A stretch of DNA of 64,000 nucleotides from Prauserella marina (GCF_002240355.1 NZ_CP016353.1:3274501-3338500); one strand, 5' to 3'; counted from the first letter of the stretch, positions 46,020-54,472 are shown. The notes: generated by a model not told the origin, from the sequence alone. Numbers and translations are program-made.

Positions 46020-46799
46020 ATGATGCCGATGACCGACGACGAAGGGCCGCGCGACTTCGAGCGCGGCATGCGGCTGCTCTGGCGCGTGCCCGGTGAACCC
46101 GAATCCACCGAATCCGGCTCCGCCGCGCGGCGGAGGGGACCGAAACCCGCGCTCAGCGTGGAGCAGATCGTGCGGGCCGCCATCGAGATCGCCGACATCG
46201 ACGGCCTCACCGGGTTGTCGATGCGCAAGGTCGCGGATTGGCTCGGGGTGGGCACGATGTCGCTCTACACCTATGTGCCGGGGAAAGCCGAGCTGGTGAG
46301 CCTGATGCTGGACGCGGTCGACGCGCGGGGAGAGCTGCCGCACACCGTCGACGGCGGGTGGCGCGAGCAGACGGCGGCATGGGCGAGGGAGGACTGGCTG
46401 CTGTATCAGCGGCACGAGTGGATGCTGCGGACGCCAGGAAGGCAGCCACTCGGTCCCAACACGATGCGCCGGTTCGACTCGGCCCTTCGCGCGCTGCGGG
46501 GAACGGGATTGCCGCAGGACGAGCTGGTGGCCGCCGCCGACGTGATCGACAGTTACACCAGGGGCATGGCCGCCCGCGCCGCGGACAGCAGGCAACTGGA
46601 ACGACGCACCGGCACGAGCGAGCGGACCTGGTGGGACGAGTACGGCCCGCTGCTCGATGCCCGCATCACCGAGGCGACCTATCCCGCCGTCCACCTCGCA
46701 CGGCGGTCGGGTGCTTTCGACAGCGACATCGACAGTTTCGAATACGGGCTACAGCGCATTCTCGACGGCATCGAGGGCCGCGTCACCGGTGAGCACTGA
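46020..46799 (+). CDS. TetR-family regulator with TetR_C_1-type domain
   Basis: 259-residue TetR protein: HTH at residues ~45-90 (IVRAAIEIADIDGLTGLSMR, KVADWLGVGTMSLYTYVPGK) and a C-terminal domain of the tetracycline-repressor-like class. A charged ~35-residue N-terminal extension (DFERGMRLLWRVPGEPEST) precedes the HTH. It probably regulates the divergent NmrA-like reductase through the dyad at 45993-46013. ATG 46020 follows GGAG 9 nt upstream; ATG/ATG at 46020 and 46023 cannot be separated. Confidence 0.88.
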   Translation: MMPMTDDEGPRDFERGMRLLWRVPGEPESTESGSAARRRGPKPALSVEQIVRAAIEIADIDGLTGLSMRKVADWLGVGTMSLYTYVPGKAELVSLMLDAVDARGELPHTVDGGWREQTAAWAREDWLLYQRHEWMLRTPGRQPLGPNTMRRFDSALRALRGTGLPQDELVAAADVIDSYTRGMAARAADSRQLERRTGTSERTWWDEYGPLLDARITEATYPAVHLARRSGAFDSDIDSFEYGLQRILDGIEGRVTGEH

Positions 46800-46836
46800 C
46801 CGGCGTGGCGCGGGGCCGCCCCGGGGTGCCTGCCGC

Positions 46837-46842
46837 TAGGTT
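46837..46842 (+). promoter_or_regulatory. -10 box, leaderless start of DUF3097 gene
   Basis: TAGGTT, 8 nt before GTG 46851, no RBS. Confidence 0.5.
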
Positions 46843-46850
46843 CTGCTCCC

Positions 46851-47657
46851 GTGCGCTCCCATTCCTATGACGACGTGCTGAGTGGACCTCGTAAACGCAA
46901 GGTGCCGGAGGTGCCCGCCGAACCGGGTCTCGTCGTGGAGGATCCCGCGAGCGGGTTCTGCGGCGCGCTGGTGAAGCTCGAATACGGCAACGCCGTACTG
47001 GAGGATCGCAAGGGCAGGCACCGCGTCTTCCCGCTGGGGCCCGCTGCCTTCCTCCTTGAGGGCAAGCCGGTGACGCTCGTGCCGGTACGCGAGAAGCCGG
47101 CCGCGGTGACGACGAGGTCGGCCTCCGGCTCGGTCAAGGTGACCGGGCTGAAGGCGAGGGTCGCCCGTGACTCCAGAATCTGGGTGGAAGGCAAGCACGA
47201 CGCCGAACTCGTCGAGCGGGTGTGGGGTCACGACCTGCGCGTCGAGGGCGTCGTGGTGGAACCGCTCGATGGCGTCGACTCGCTCGCCGATCGGATCGCC
47301 GAGTTCGGCACCGGTCCCGGCCGCAGGCTCGGGGTGCTCGTCGACCACCTCGTGCCGGGAACAAAGGAGGCCCGGATCGTCGAGACGATCCGGGACGAGA
47401 ACGTGCTGGTGACCGGGCACCCCTACGTCGATGTGTGGCAGGCGGTGAAGCCGGGCGCCGTCGGCATCAAGGCATGGCCGGTGGTCCCGAAGGGCATCGA
47501 GTGGAAGCAGGGCATCTGCGCCGCGCTCGGCTGGGGAGAACCCTACGAAGGATGGCAACGGGTGCTGAGCGGAGTCGGCGGTTTCCGCGACCTGGAGACT
47601 CCGTTGCTGGGCGCGGTCGAACGGCTGATCGACTTCGTCACCACCGAACAGGGCTGA
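46851..47657 (+). CDS. DUF3097 protein with TOPRIM-like motif
   Basis: 268-residue conserved actinobacterial protein. N-terminal ~90 residues are beta-rich (CGALVKLEYGNAVLEDRKGR, HRVFPLGPAAFLLEGKPVTL). Residues ~105-230 start RIWVEGKHDAELVERVWG and later have GVLVDHLVPGTKEARI and GHPYVDVW, a pattern like TOPRIM proteins (VEGKxDA, Asp pair) such as RNase M5; this reading is inference. Function unknown. GTG 46851 is leaderless by its TAGGTT box. Confidence 0.82.
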   Translation: MRSHSYDDVLSGPRKRKVPEVPAEPGLVVEDPASGFCGALVKLEYGNAVLEDRKGRHRVFPLGPAAFLLEGKPVTLVPVREKPAAVTTRSASGSVKVTGLKARVARDSRIWVEGKHDAELVERVWGHDLRVEGVVVEPLDGVDSLADRIAEFGTGPGRRLGVLVDHLVPGTKEARIVETIRDENVLVTGHPYVDVWQAVKPGAVGIKAWPVVPKGIEWKQGICAALGWGEPYEGWQRVLSGVGGFRDLETPLLGAVERLIDFVTTEQG

Positions 47658-47710
47658 TCGGCGCCCTGGTGGCGCGCGAGAGCGAATCATCCACTGACAA
47701 GGTCACGCGT

Positions 47711-47729
47711 AGATCACTTCCTGTGATCT
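47711..47729. promoter_or_regulatory. Perfect dyad upstream of nfeD-like gene
   Basis: AGATCAC-N5-GTGATCT, 19 bp with perfect 7-bp arms, 38 bp before ATG 47768. Regulator unknown. Confidence 0.65.
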
Positions 47730-47767
47730 TCTCGGTGGAAGCCGACACTATCTGAGAGCATGGCGGC

Positions 47768-48199
47768 ATGACAGCGGCGCTCATCTGGCTCATCGTCGGG
47801 GTCGGCCTGGTGGTTGCGGAAGTCCTTTCCGGGGACTTCGTCCTCCTCATGCTCGGACTCGGCGCGTTGTTCGGAGCGGGCTCCGCCGCGCTCACGGGCA
47901 ACCCGATCATCGACGTGATCGTTTTCGCGGTGGCTTCGGCGGGCTTGCTCGTACTGGCGAGACCCGCGCTGAAGCGGAAGTTCCTCTCGGGGCCGGGAGT
48001 GAAAACCAACGCCGACGCACTGGTCGGTGCCGCCGCTGTCACGTTGTCTATTGTGGATGCCCACAGTGGTCAGGTGAAGCTGGCCGGTGATGTCTGGTCC
48101 GCCCGCAGTATCGCGGAAGGACACGTCATCGAGCCGGGTACTACGGTGACCGTCGTCGAAATCGCCGGGGCGACAGCGGTCGTCTCCGCGGAACCATGA
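47768..48199 (+). CDS. NfeD-family membrane protein
   Basis: 143-residue short NfeD: three hydrophobic helices (TAALIWLIVGVGLVVAEVLS, FVLLMLGLGALFGAGS, VIVFAVASAGLLVLA) then a C-terminal OB-fold domain (ALVGAAAVTLSIVDAHSGQV, VIEPGTTVTVVEIAGATAVV). NfeD partners work with the SPFH/stomatin protein just downstream in membrane-microdomain quality control. ATG 47768 stands alone; a dyad operator is upstream. Gap of 56 bp to the stomatin gene. Confidence 0.92.
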   Translation: MTAALIWLIVGVGLVVAEVLSGDFVLLMLGLGALFGAGSAALTGNPIIDVIVFAVASAGLLVLARPALKRKFLSGPGVKTNADALVGAAAVTLSIVDAHSGQVKLAGDVWSARSIAEGHVIEPGTTVTVVEIAGATAVVSAEP

Positions 48200-48255
48200 T
48201 GGCCGGGACGCCAAAGCCGGGAAACCCCGGCTGAGCTGGAGAAGAGGAGCAAGTT

Positions 48256-49665
48256 TTGTCGGCAGCAGGATGGATTGTTGTCGCTATCCTCGCGCTCTTC
48301 GTGATCGTCACGGTCGCGAAGGCGCTCATGGTGGTGCCACAAGCCCAATCGGCGGTGATCGAACGTCTCGGCCGGTTCAAGACGGTCGCGTCCCCCGGCC
48401 TCAATTTCCTGGTTCCCTTCCTTGACAAGGTCAGGGCGAGGGTCGACCTCAGGGAACAGGTCGTTTCGTTTCCGCCGCAACCCGTGATCACCCAGGACAA
48501 CCTGACGGTGTCCATCGACACGGTCGTGTACTTCCAGGTCACCGACTCGCGTGCCGCGGTGTACGAGATCTCGAACTACATCGTCGGTGTCGAACAATTG
48601 ACCACGACGACACTGAGGAACGTCGTGGGTGGCATGTCCCTTGAGGACACGCTGACCTCGCGTGACCAGATCAACCAGCAGTTGCGTGGTGTTCTCGACG
48701 AGGCCACCGGTCGCTGGGGGATCAGGGTCGCCAGGGTCGAGCTGAAGGCGATCGATCCTCCACCGTCCATTCAGGACTCGATGGAGAAGCAGATGCGCGC
48801 GGACAGGGAGAAGCGCGCGATGATCCTGACCGCCGAAGGTCAGCGGGAATCGGCCATCAAGACGGCGGAAGGCCAGAAGCAGAGCCAGATCCTCGCGGCG
48901 GAAGGCTCCAAGCAAGCGGCGATCCTGGCCGCGGAAGCCGAGCGGCAGTCGCGCATCCTGCGGGCGCAGGGTGAACGTGCCGCGAGGTACCTGCAAGCTC
49001 AGGGGCAGGCGAAAGCCATCGAGAAGGTGTTCGCCTCGATCAAGGCCAGCAAGCCGACCCCCGAGGTGCTTGCCTACCAGTACTTGCAGACGTTGCCGCA
49101 GATGGCTCAGGGCGACGCCAACAAGGTGTGGCTGGTGCCGAGCGACTACGGCAAGGCTCTGGAAGGCTTTGCCCGCAGCCTCGGCGCGAAGGGCGACGAC
49201 GGCGTGTTCCGCTACGAGCCGCCGAAGGACGACAACGTCGAGATGCCGCCTCTGGACGACGAGGAGGTCGCGAGCTGGTTCGACACGGCCTCCGACCCGC
49301 ACGTCGCGCAGGCCGTGCGCGAGGCGGAAGCCGTCGCGCGGCAGGAGGTTCCCGGGCCGCTGTCCACGCCTTCCCGGCCGGCGACCCCGCCGCCCGCGGT
49401 GTCGGCGCTGAAGGGCAGCAACCCGCCCGAGGCCGCACCGGAGCCGAAGGAGGAGCAGGCTCCGCAGCTTCCGCCGTCGTCGACGGAGGCACCGCAGTCG
49501 ACACCTCCGCCGCCGCCTCCGCCAGCGCCGCCGCAGGCGCAGCAGCCTCCCTACGGTGGTGCGCCGCGTCCGCAGCAGCCGGGACCGTTCACCCCGCCGC
49601 CGCAGCAGGGTGGGCAGTATCCGCCGCAGGGGCCGCCGTTCGGTGGTCCTCCGCGTCAGCAGTAG
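48256..49665 (+). CDS. SPFH/Band 7 (stomatin/paraslipin-type) protein
   Basis: 469-residue membrane-microdomain scaffold: N-terminal helix (AGWIVVAILALFVIVTVAKA), Band 7 domain residues ~30-215, then coiled coil rich in Ala/Glu/Lys/Gln (residues ~175-260, QKQSQILAAEGSKQAAILAA). The C-terminal ~130 residues are a proline/glutamine-rich tail (QSTPPPPPPPAPPQAQQPPY), a feature of actinobacterial versions (Rv1488-like). It starts with TTG 48256, with a clear GAGGAG at a good distance. Together with NfeD it forms a two-gene operon ended by a strong terminator. Confidence 0.93.
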   Translation: MSAAGWIVVAILALFVIVTVAKALMVVPQAQSAVIERLGRFKTVASPGLNFLVPFLDKVRARVDLREQVVSFPPQPVITQDNLTVSIDTVVYFQVTDSRAAVYEISNYIVGVEQLTTTTLRNVVGGMSLEDTLTSRDQINQQLRGVLDEATGRWGIRVARVELKAIDPPPSIQDSMEKQMRADREKRAMILTAEGQRESAIKTAEGQKQSQILAAEGSKQAAILAAEAERQSRILRAQGERAARYLQAQGQAKAIEKVFASIKASKPTPEVLAYQYLQTLPQMAQGDANKVWLVPSDYGKALEGFARSLGAKGDDGVFRYEPPKDDNVEMPPLDDEEVASWFDTASDPHVAQAVREAEAVARQEVPGPLSTPSRPATPPPAVSALKGSNPPEAAPEPKEEQAPQLPPSSTEAPQSTPPPPPPPAPPQAQQPPYGGAPRPQQPGPFTPPPQQGGQYPPQGPPFGGPPRQQ

Positions 49666-49674
49666 TGAACAGGG

Positions 49675-49712
49675 AAAAGGGCGCTCGCACGACACCGTGC
49701 GGGCGCCCTTTT
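49675..49712. terminator. Bidirectional intrinsic terminator
   Basis: AAAAGGGCGC-T-CGCACG pairs with CGTGCG-G-GCGCCCTTTT (49675-49691 and 49696-49712), 4-nt loop. A- and T-tracts serve both the stomatin gene and the convergent MFS gene. Confidence 0.93.
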
Positions 49713-49713
49713 C

Positions 49714-51084
49714 TCAGCTGGACGTCCGGTGCTTTCCCGGTGTGCGCGCGTAGACGTTGTCGTCGGTGATGTCGGCTCGTGAACGGTCGGGCAACACGAT
49801 CACACACACCACCGTGACCACCGCCGAGAACACGATGTAGGCGGAAATGGAGAACGGGGTGCCGGTGGAGTGCAGCAGCCAGGTCGCCAGCAGCGGTGCG
49901 GGTCCTCCCGCGAACACCGAGGCGAGCTGGTAGCCGAGCCCGGCGCCGCCGTAGCGGAGATGGGTGGGGAAGCTTTCGCCGATCAGCGCGGCCTGCGGTC
50001 CGTATTGCATGGCGTGCGGGATCATCGAGGCGATCACGATCAGGAAGATCGCCAGCGCGCTCCCGTCCTTGAGCACGGCGAAATACGGGAAGGCGAGTGC
50101 CCCGACGAGAATCGCGCCGCTGAGGTAGACGCGCTTTCGCCCGATGCTGTCGGAAAGCCGGGAGAACAGTGGGATGGTGGCGAGTTCGATGGCCGCGGCG
50201 ACGAGTACCGCGTTGAGCACGAACGTCTTGCTCAGGTCGCGTTCCTCCACCGCGTACACGAGCACGAAGCTGGTGAACAGGTAGAACGGCATCTGCTCGC
50301 TGAACCGCAGTCCCGCCGAGAGCAGGATTTCGCGCCAGTGGTGCTTGACCGCGTCGGTGACGGGCTTCGACGATGTTCGCCGCTCGGCCACGACAGCGGC
50401 GAACATCGGCGTTTCGAGTATGCGCAGCCGGATGACGAGACCGACCGCGACGAGCACGAGGCTCGCGAGGAACGGGATGCGCCAGCCCCACGAAGTGAAG
50501 GATTCGGCGGGCAGCAGCGCCGAGAGCAGGGTCATCCCTCCGGTGCCCAGCACGAGGCCCATCGGAACGCCCATCTGGGCGAAGCTCGCCAGCAGGCCGC
50601 GTTTGCGCTGGTCGCCCCATTCCATGGCGAGCAGTACCGACCCGCTCCACTCGCCGCCGACCGCGATGCCCTGGATGAGCCGCAGCACGACCAGCATGAT
50701 CGGGGCGACGATGCCGATGGAGTCGGTTCCCGGCAGCACGCCGATGACGCCGGAGGCGATGCCCATCAGCAGCAGCGTGATGATGAGTGTGGTTTTGCGG
50801 CCGATCCGGTCGCCCCAGTAGCCGAAGATGGCCGCGCCGACGGGCCGCGCCGCGAACCCGACGGCGTAGGTCGCGAAGGACTGCATCGCGCCCGCGTAGC
50901 TGCTCGACTCGGGGAAGAACACGGCGGGGAAGATCAACGCGGCCGCGGTGTTGTAGAGGAAGAAGTCGTACCACTCGATGGTCGTTCCGATAACGCTGGC
51001 CGCGGCGGCTCTGCGGGCCTGGGTTCCTCGCTGGCCGTGTTGCGCTCGCAATGCCTTGTTCGCTTCGTCGCGCCCGAGAATCAT
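49714..51084 (-). CDS. MFS transporter, metabolite:H+ symporter (MHS) type
   Basis: 456-residue 12-helix carrier of the MHS group (proline/betaine, citrate, alpha-ketoglutarate, shikimate importers). Characteristic motifs are AAAASVIGTTIEWYDFFLYN at the first helix, GYWGDRIGRK between helices 2-3, and IQGIAVGGEWSGSVLLAMEW around helix 5, plus RLSDSIGRKRVYL in the second half. ATG 51084 has GGGAG upstream. The substrate, an organic acid or osmolyte, is inferred. Its stop adjoins the bidirectional terminator. Confidence 0.92.
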   Translation of the reverse strand: MILGRDEANKALRAQHGQRGTQARRAAAASVIGTTIEWYDFFLYNTAAALIFPAVFFPESSSYAGAMQSFATYAVGFAARPVGAAIFGYWGDRIGRKTTLIITLLLMGIASGVIGVLPGTDSIGIVAPIMLVVLRLIQGIAVGGEWSGSVLLAMEWGDQRKRGLLASFAQMGVPMGLVLGTGGMTLLSALLPAESFTSWGWRIPFLASLVLVAVGLVIRLRILETPMFAAVVAERRTSSKPVTDAVKHHWREILLSAGLRFSEQMPFYLFTSFVLVYAVEERDLSKTFVLNAVLVAAAIELATIPLFSRLSDSIGRKRVYLSGAILVGALAFPYFAVLKDGSALAIFLIVIASMIPHAMQYGPQAALIGESFPTHLRYGGAGLGYQLASVFAGGPAPLLATWLLHSTGTPFSISAYIVFSAVVTVVCVIVLPDRSRADITDDNVYARTPGKHRTSS

Positions 51085-51212
51085 GGTGCCACTCCCTGCC
51101 TCGGCGGAATACCGTATACATCAGGCGACTGATCCGGTAGAGGTTCAATCGGCCGAACGGTGGTTCTCGCCTCGACGGTGGGTGACTTGCTCACCCCGGC
51201 GGCGGGCCATGC

Positions 51213-52028
51213 TCAGCGAACGGGGTCGCGCTCCGGTGTCACCGGGGCCAGCTCGGGCCGCTTGGCGGTGACCGCGTCGCCGGAGGATTCACCGCGAAGC
51301 CGTCTGCCGATCCACGGCAGCGCGTGCTCACGTGCCCAGCGCAGGTTCTGCGTACGCGCGTCGCGTGGAGCCGGTGGGACGGCGGGAGGCAGGACGGGAG
51401 CAGCGATGCCGTGCCTGACGCCGAGCGCGTCGAGTGTGGCCACGGCGATGAGGGTGTGGCCGAGCGTGTTGAGGTGGATGCGGTCGGGCGACCACAGTCG
51501 CCGGTCCCGCAGCGCGGTCATGGCCCACATGTCCACGAGCAGCGTGTCGTGCTTGGCCGCGATGAGCCGGACGTGCTCGTTGTAGATCGCGGTGCGGCCG
51601 CGCATCTTGCGAAACAGCGGGTCGGCGACGCCGTCGACTCCGGTGAACAGCACCACCGTCGCCCCGGCCGCGGCGAGCATGCCCACCGCGGCGTCGTAGC
51701 TCGCGGCGAGACCGTCGATGTCGATCTTCGGGCGCATCAGGTCGTTGCCGCCCGCGTAGAGGGTGACCAGCTCCGGCCGCATCGCCACGGCGCGTTCGAG
51801 TTGCTCGTCGAGTACCTGCCGCAGGAGCCTGCCGCGCACGGCGAGGTTGGCGTAGCCGAGGGCGGGCGAATGCGCGGCGAGCTGCCCGGCGACGCGGTCG
51901 GCCCAGCCGCGAACACCGTTGGGGGCGGCGGGATCGTCGTCGCCGACTCCTTCGGTGAAGGAATCACCGATGGCGACGAACCTGGTTACCCATTCCGCCG
52001 GTATCCCGGCTCCCGTGCGGTCGATCAT
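51213..52028 (-). CDS. SGNH/GDSL-type hydrolase
   Basis: 271-residue single-domain esterase/lipase-like protein. Block I GDSFTEGVG (Ser), block III YAGGNDL (Asn) and block V SPDRIHLNTLGH (Asp and His) complete the SGNH tetrad. No signal peptide; the C-terminal tail is Pro/Arg-rich. ATG 52028 lies 7 nt after TAGAGT, a leaderless pattern; the GTG three codons upstream overlaps that box. Likely a cytoplasmic ester or thioester hydrolase. Confidence 0.9.
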   Translation of the reverse strand: MIDRTGAGIPAEWVTRFVAIGDSFTEGVGDDDPAAPNGVRGWADRVAGQLAAHSPALGYANLAVRGRLLRQVLDEQLERAVAMRPELVTLYAGGNDLMRPKIDIDGLAASYDAAVGMLAAAGATVVLFTGVDGVADPLFRKMRGRTAIYNEHVRLIAAKHDTLLVDMWAMTALRDRRLWSPDRIHLNTLGHTLIAVATLDALGVRHGIAAPVLPPAVPPAPRDARTQNLRWAREHALPWIGRRLRGESSGDAVTAKRPELAPVTPERDPVR

Positions 52029-52035
52029 GTGTCGC

Positions 52036-52041
52036 ACTCTA
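52036..52041 (-). promoter_or_regulatory. -10 box, leaderless start of SGNH hydrolase
   Basis: TAGAGT on the minus strand, 7 nt before ATG 52028. Confidence 0.5.
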
Positions 52042-52077
52042 ACGACGGTCCGACCGTGACCGGGCTCGCGGTCCGGC

Positions 52078-52596
52078 TCAGGACTGGCCGCGTTCGCGAT
52101 GCTGGGCGACGTGCACCCGGGTCGCGCAGCGGGTCGAACAGTAGCGACGCCTTCCGTTGCGTGAGGTGTCGACGAACACGACGTGGCAGCCTTCCCGCTC
52201 GCACCGGCCCATTCGCCCCGGTTCCTCGCAGATGAGGTGGGCGAGGCCGCCCGCGGTGTAGGCCCTGATCCTGCGCAGCGGGTCGGAGTCGTTTTCGGCG
52301 GAGTAGTGCAGATGTGGTGGTTTGCCGTCGTGCCTGGCGATGTGTGGCCTGCACGCCGAGTCGGCCAGCAGCGAGTTGACGAGATCGACGCGGACGTCCT
52401 TGTCCGGTTCGGCGAACACGTCGCGCAGGCGTGCCGTCCACTCTCGAACTCCGTCCGCCTGCCCTGAATCGAGGTCGCCGACGATCATGTTCTCCGATCG
52501 GACGACGGCGGTGAGCGCTTCGGCCGTCGTCTCGGTGGTATTGACCAGCGCGACCGCGACGCGCGCCGCCCTGCCTCCGTAAGGGTTGAACTCCAC
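52078..52596 (-). CDS. CGNR zinc-finger/ABATE-domain protein
   Basis: 172-residue regulator-like protein: N-terminal ABATE domain (VALVNTTETTAEALTA to about residue 115), then a C-terminal zinc finger RCEREGCHVVFVDTSRNGRR and RYCSTRCATRVHVAQHR. The usual CGNR becomes CATR, but the Cys spacing is intact. These proteins are believed to be stress-linked transcription regulators. GTG 52596 is chosen for its fit with the family start; the longer frame overlaps the divergent small gene. Confidence 0.87.
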   Translation of the reverse strand: MEFNPYGGRAARVAVALVNTTETTAEALTAVVRSENMIVGDLDSGQADGVREWTARLRDVFAEPDKDVRVDLVNSLLADSACRPHIARHDGKPPHLHYSAENDSDPLRRIRAYTAGGLAHLICEEPGRMGRCEREGCHVVFVDTSRNGRRRYCSTRCATRVHVAQHRERGQS

Positions 52597-52621
52597 TGAC
52601 CCATTACAGCACGCTGGGGGC

Positions 52622-52798
52622 ATGAATGACCAACGCTGCCCCCGGTGCGGGTGGCCCGTGCGTGAACTGCCCCCTTCGGCGGGATCGGCCCATCCCATGT
52701 CCGACGGCTACGCCAGCTATCGGCGCTGTGTGTGCGGAAGCTGGCTGTTGCAGGTCAACGGGGTCGTCATCGGCGCGACCGGCGCAAGCCGGTCATGA
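52622..52798 (+). CDS. Small zinc-ribbon protein
   Basis: 58-residue protein with two Cys knuckles, CPRCGWPV at the N-terminus and RRCVCGSWL near the middle, typical of a treble-clef/zinc-ribbon mini protein. The linker RELPPSAGSAHPMSDGYASY is conserved-looking. ATG 52622 has CTGGGGGC upstream; an ATG at 52586 is possible but overlaps the divergent CGNR gene. It is too small to assign a function; nucleic-acid or protein binding is likely. Its end makes a hairpin with the convergent integrase end. Confidence 0.6.
   Translation: MNDQRCPRCGWPVRELPPSAGSAHPMSDGYASYRRCVCGSWLLQVNGVVIGATGASRS
52777..52794. terminator. GNRA-loop hairpin at convergent gene ends
   Basis: GACCGGC-GCAA-GCCGGTC (52777-52794): a perfect 7-bp stem with a GCAA tetraloop, just at the overlapping ends of the zinc-ribbon and recombinase genes. 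Confidence 0.55.
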
Positions 52799-53890
52799 GC
52801 CTTCCCTGTGCTCGGCAAGGATCTGAGCGAGCGTGTGGGTCGGCGAGCTGTCGAGTTTGTGCCGGTGCGCGTCGTACCGGTCGCGGGTGGTGCGGATGTC
52901 GGCATGGCCGAGCAGGTCCTGCACCTTCTGCACCGGAACGTTGTGCGCCAGCAGCAACGTGCCCGTCGTCCGGCGCGCGGTGTGCGGCGAGATGCTGTCG
53001 GCCGAGGCGAGCCCCGCGGCCTTGGCGAATCTGCGCAGGGTCTGCCACACGTCGCGCTGCGTGAGCGCCTTGCCGCCAGGCTTCCGGGGATCGTGCGGGT
53101 GCGGTGTCGTCGCCAGCAGCGGACCTTCCAGTTGCTGCGCGGGCACTCCTGTCCGGTCGGCGCGGACGGCGAGATAGCGCCCGAGCGGGCGCAACGCGGG
53201 CGCCACGACCGGGACGAAGTCACGCTGACCGCCCTTGCTGGTGTAGCGAAGAATGGTGTGCCCGGCGTCGATGCCCAGATCGGACACCGAAGCCGAGGTG
53301 ATGCCGGAAACCCGCAGCCCGGTGTAGAACAGCAGCGCCACCAGCGCGGCATCCCGCCACGAGGCTTCCGTGTCGTTGCCCTGCGCTCTCGTTTCGACGT
53401 AGTCGAGCAGGGTGGCGGTGGAGCGCTCGTCCAGCGCGGGCAACGGCGATGCCTTCGCGCGTTTCGGCCGGGTCACCGCACCGATCGGATTGGTGTCGGT
53501 GACGTCGTTGGACTGCAAGTACCGGTACCAGCTCGACACCCCGGCCAGCGTGCGGGCGATCGTCGAAGGCGCCGCGGGTCGCGCGACGCCGTCGCGGCCC
53601 TTGACCGTCAGTGTGGACTTCCACGCGTCGACGTCGGCCCTGCGCGCGCGCAGCGGGTCGAGGCCCGACCTGTCGCACCAGGACAGCCAGGCGGCGAGGT
53701 CGGCGAAGTAGGCGCGCCGGGTGTGGTCGCTCTTGTCCGCGCCGAGCCACAACACCGTGACCGCTCTGACCGAGTAGCGGTCGTTCGGGTCGGGCACACC
53801 CAGCGCGGGCAGTAACGCGACGGCGGTGGTGAGGTCGCCCGCCGTCGCCCTGGCGCTGGTGAGATCGGTGGAACCGGGAATGTCGATCAT
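52793..53890 (-). CDS. Tyrosine recombinase (XerC/D-like), solitary
   Basis: 365-residue site-specific recombinase. SAM-like core-binding domain at residues ~45-140 (LGADKSDHTRRAYFADLAAW) and catalytic domain ~165-360 with Arg in YTGLRVSGI, Lys in YTSKGGQRDF, HTARR (His-x-x-Arg), GHADI and nucleophile Tyr in DRYDAHRHK: all catalytic residues are present. No excisionase, att-like repeats, tRNA or phage genes are nearby, so it is a stand-alone recombinase or an island remnant. ATG 53890 has no clear RBS; the longer frame to 54466 is in another gene's antisense. It converges on the zinc-ribbon gene. Confidence 0.9.
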   Translation of the reverse strand: MIDIPGSTDLTSARATAGDLTTAVALLPALGVPDPNDRYSVRAVTVLWLGADKSDHTRRAYFADLAAWLSWCDRSGLDPLRARRADVDAWKSTLTVKGRDGVARPAAPSTIARTLAGVSSWYRYLQSNDVTDTNPIGAVTRPKRAKASPLPALDERSTATLLDYVETRAQGNDTEASWRDAALVALLFYTGLRVSGITSASVSDLGIDAGHTILRYTSKGGQRDFVPVVAPALRPLGRYLAVRADRTGVPAQQLEGPLLATTPHPHDPRKPGGKALTQRDVWQTLRRFAKAAGLASADSISPHTARRTTGTLLLAHNVPVQKVQDLLGHADIRTTRDRYDAHRHKLDSSPTHTLAQILAEHREGS

Positions 53891-53947
53891 GGTGCCGACG
53901 ATTGTGCCCTCTTCCGGAGGGAAGCCGGGGAAAAGTCCGTCGCGTCG

Positions 53948-53974
53948 TGTCGAATTCCGCGATCGTTGTTCGAC
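53948..53974 (+). promoter_or_regulatory. ECF42-type promoter before the DGPF gene
   Basis: TGTCGA (53948-53953), 17-bp spacer, CGAC (53971-53974). This matches the -35 TGTCGA / -10 CGA-C pattern reported for ECF42 sigma factors; the DGPF gene starts 70 bp downstream and the sigma gene follows. Confidence 0.65.
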
Positions 53975-54043
53975 GCACTGACGACACTGATGACCCGGCG
54001 GGACCGAGGCGGTCCGGCCACCAGCACACGAGGAGAGCGCGCC

Positions 54044-54472
54044 ATGCGTTTCATGATGATCGTCAAGAGCACGCCCGAGTCCGAGAAGGGCGGCCTGCCG
54101 ACCACCGAAGAGCTCACCGCGATGGGCAAGTACAACGAGGAGCTGGTCAAGGCCGGTGTGATGCTCGACGGCAACGGTCTCGCCCCGAGCTCGCAGGGAG
54201 CGAGGGTCACCTTCGCCGACCAGGGCAAGACCACCGTCACCGACGGCCCGTTCGCCGAGTCCAAGGAACTCATCGCCGGCTACTGGATCCTCGACGTGAA
54301 GTCCAGGGAGGAAGCCATCGAGTGGGCGCGGCGGGTGCCGTTCGGCAGCGGTGGCGTGCTGGAGATCCGGAAAGTCGCCGAAGCCGAGGATTTCGGTGAC
54401 AACTTCACCCCTGAACTGCGGGAGGCCGAGGATGCGCTGAACGAGGAGGTCGCCAAGCGCAGGCAAGGCTGA
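54044..54472 (+). CDS. YCII-related DGPF-domain protein
   Basis: 142-residue DGPF protein: MRFMMIVKSTPESE start, TVTDGPFAESKELIAGYWIL carrying the DGPF motif and WAR-rich helix, LEIRKVAEAEDFGD end. DGPF proteins are dimeric ferredoxin-fold proteins encoded beside ECF42 sigma factors; function unknown, perhaps cofactor or stress related. ATG 54044 has GAGGAG at a good distance. Upstream lies an ECF42-like promoter, so the sigma factor gene downstream probably controls this pair. Confidence 0.92.
   Translation: MRFMMIVKSTPESEKGGLPTTEELTAMGKYNEELVKAGVMLDGNGLAPSSQGARVTFADQGKTTVTDGPFAESKELIAGYWILDVKSREEAIEWARRVPFGSGGVLEIRKVAEAEDFGDNFTPELREAEDALNEEVAKRRQG

Noticed and set aside
48070-49695. 541-residue Arg/Leu-rich minus-strand frame
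   Set aside because: Antisense of the NfeD and stomatin genes; composition typical of shadow frames.
52793-54044. Integrated element around the tyrosine recombinase
   Set aside because: No att-like flanking repeats, tRNA or cargo genes seen; neighbours look chromosomal.
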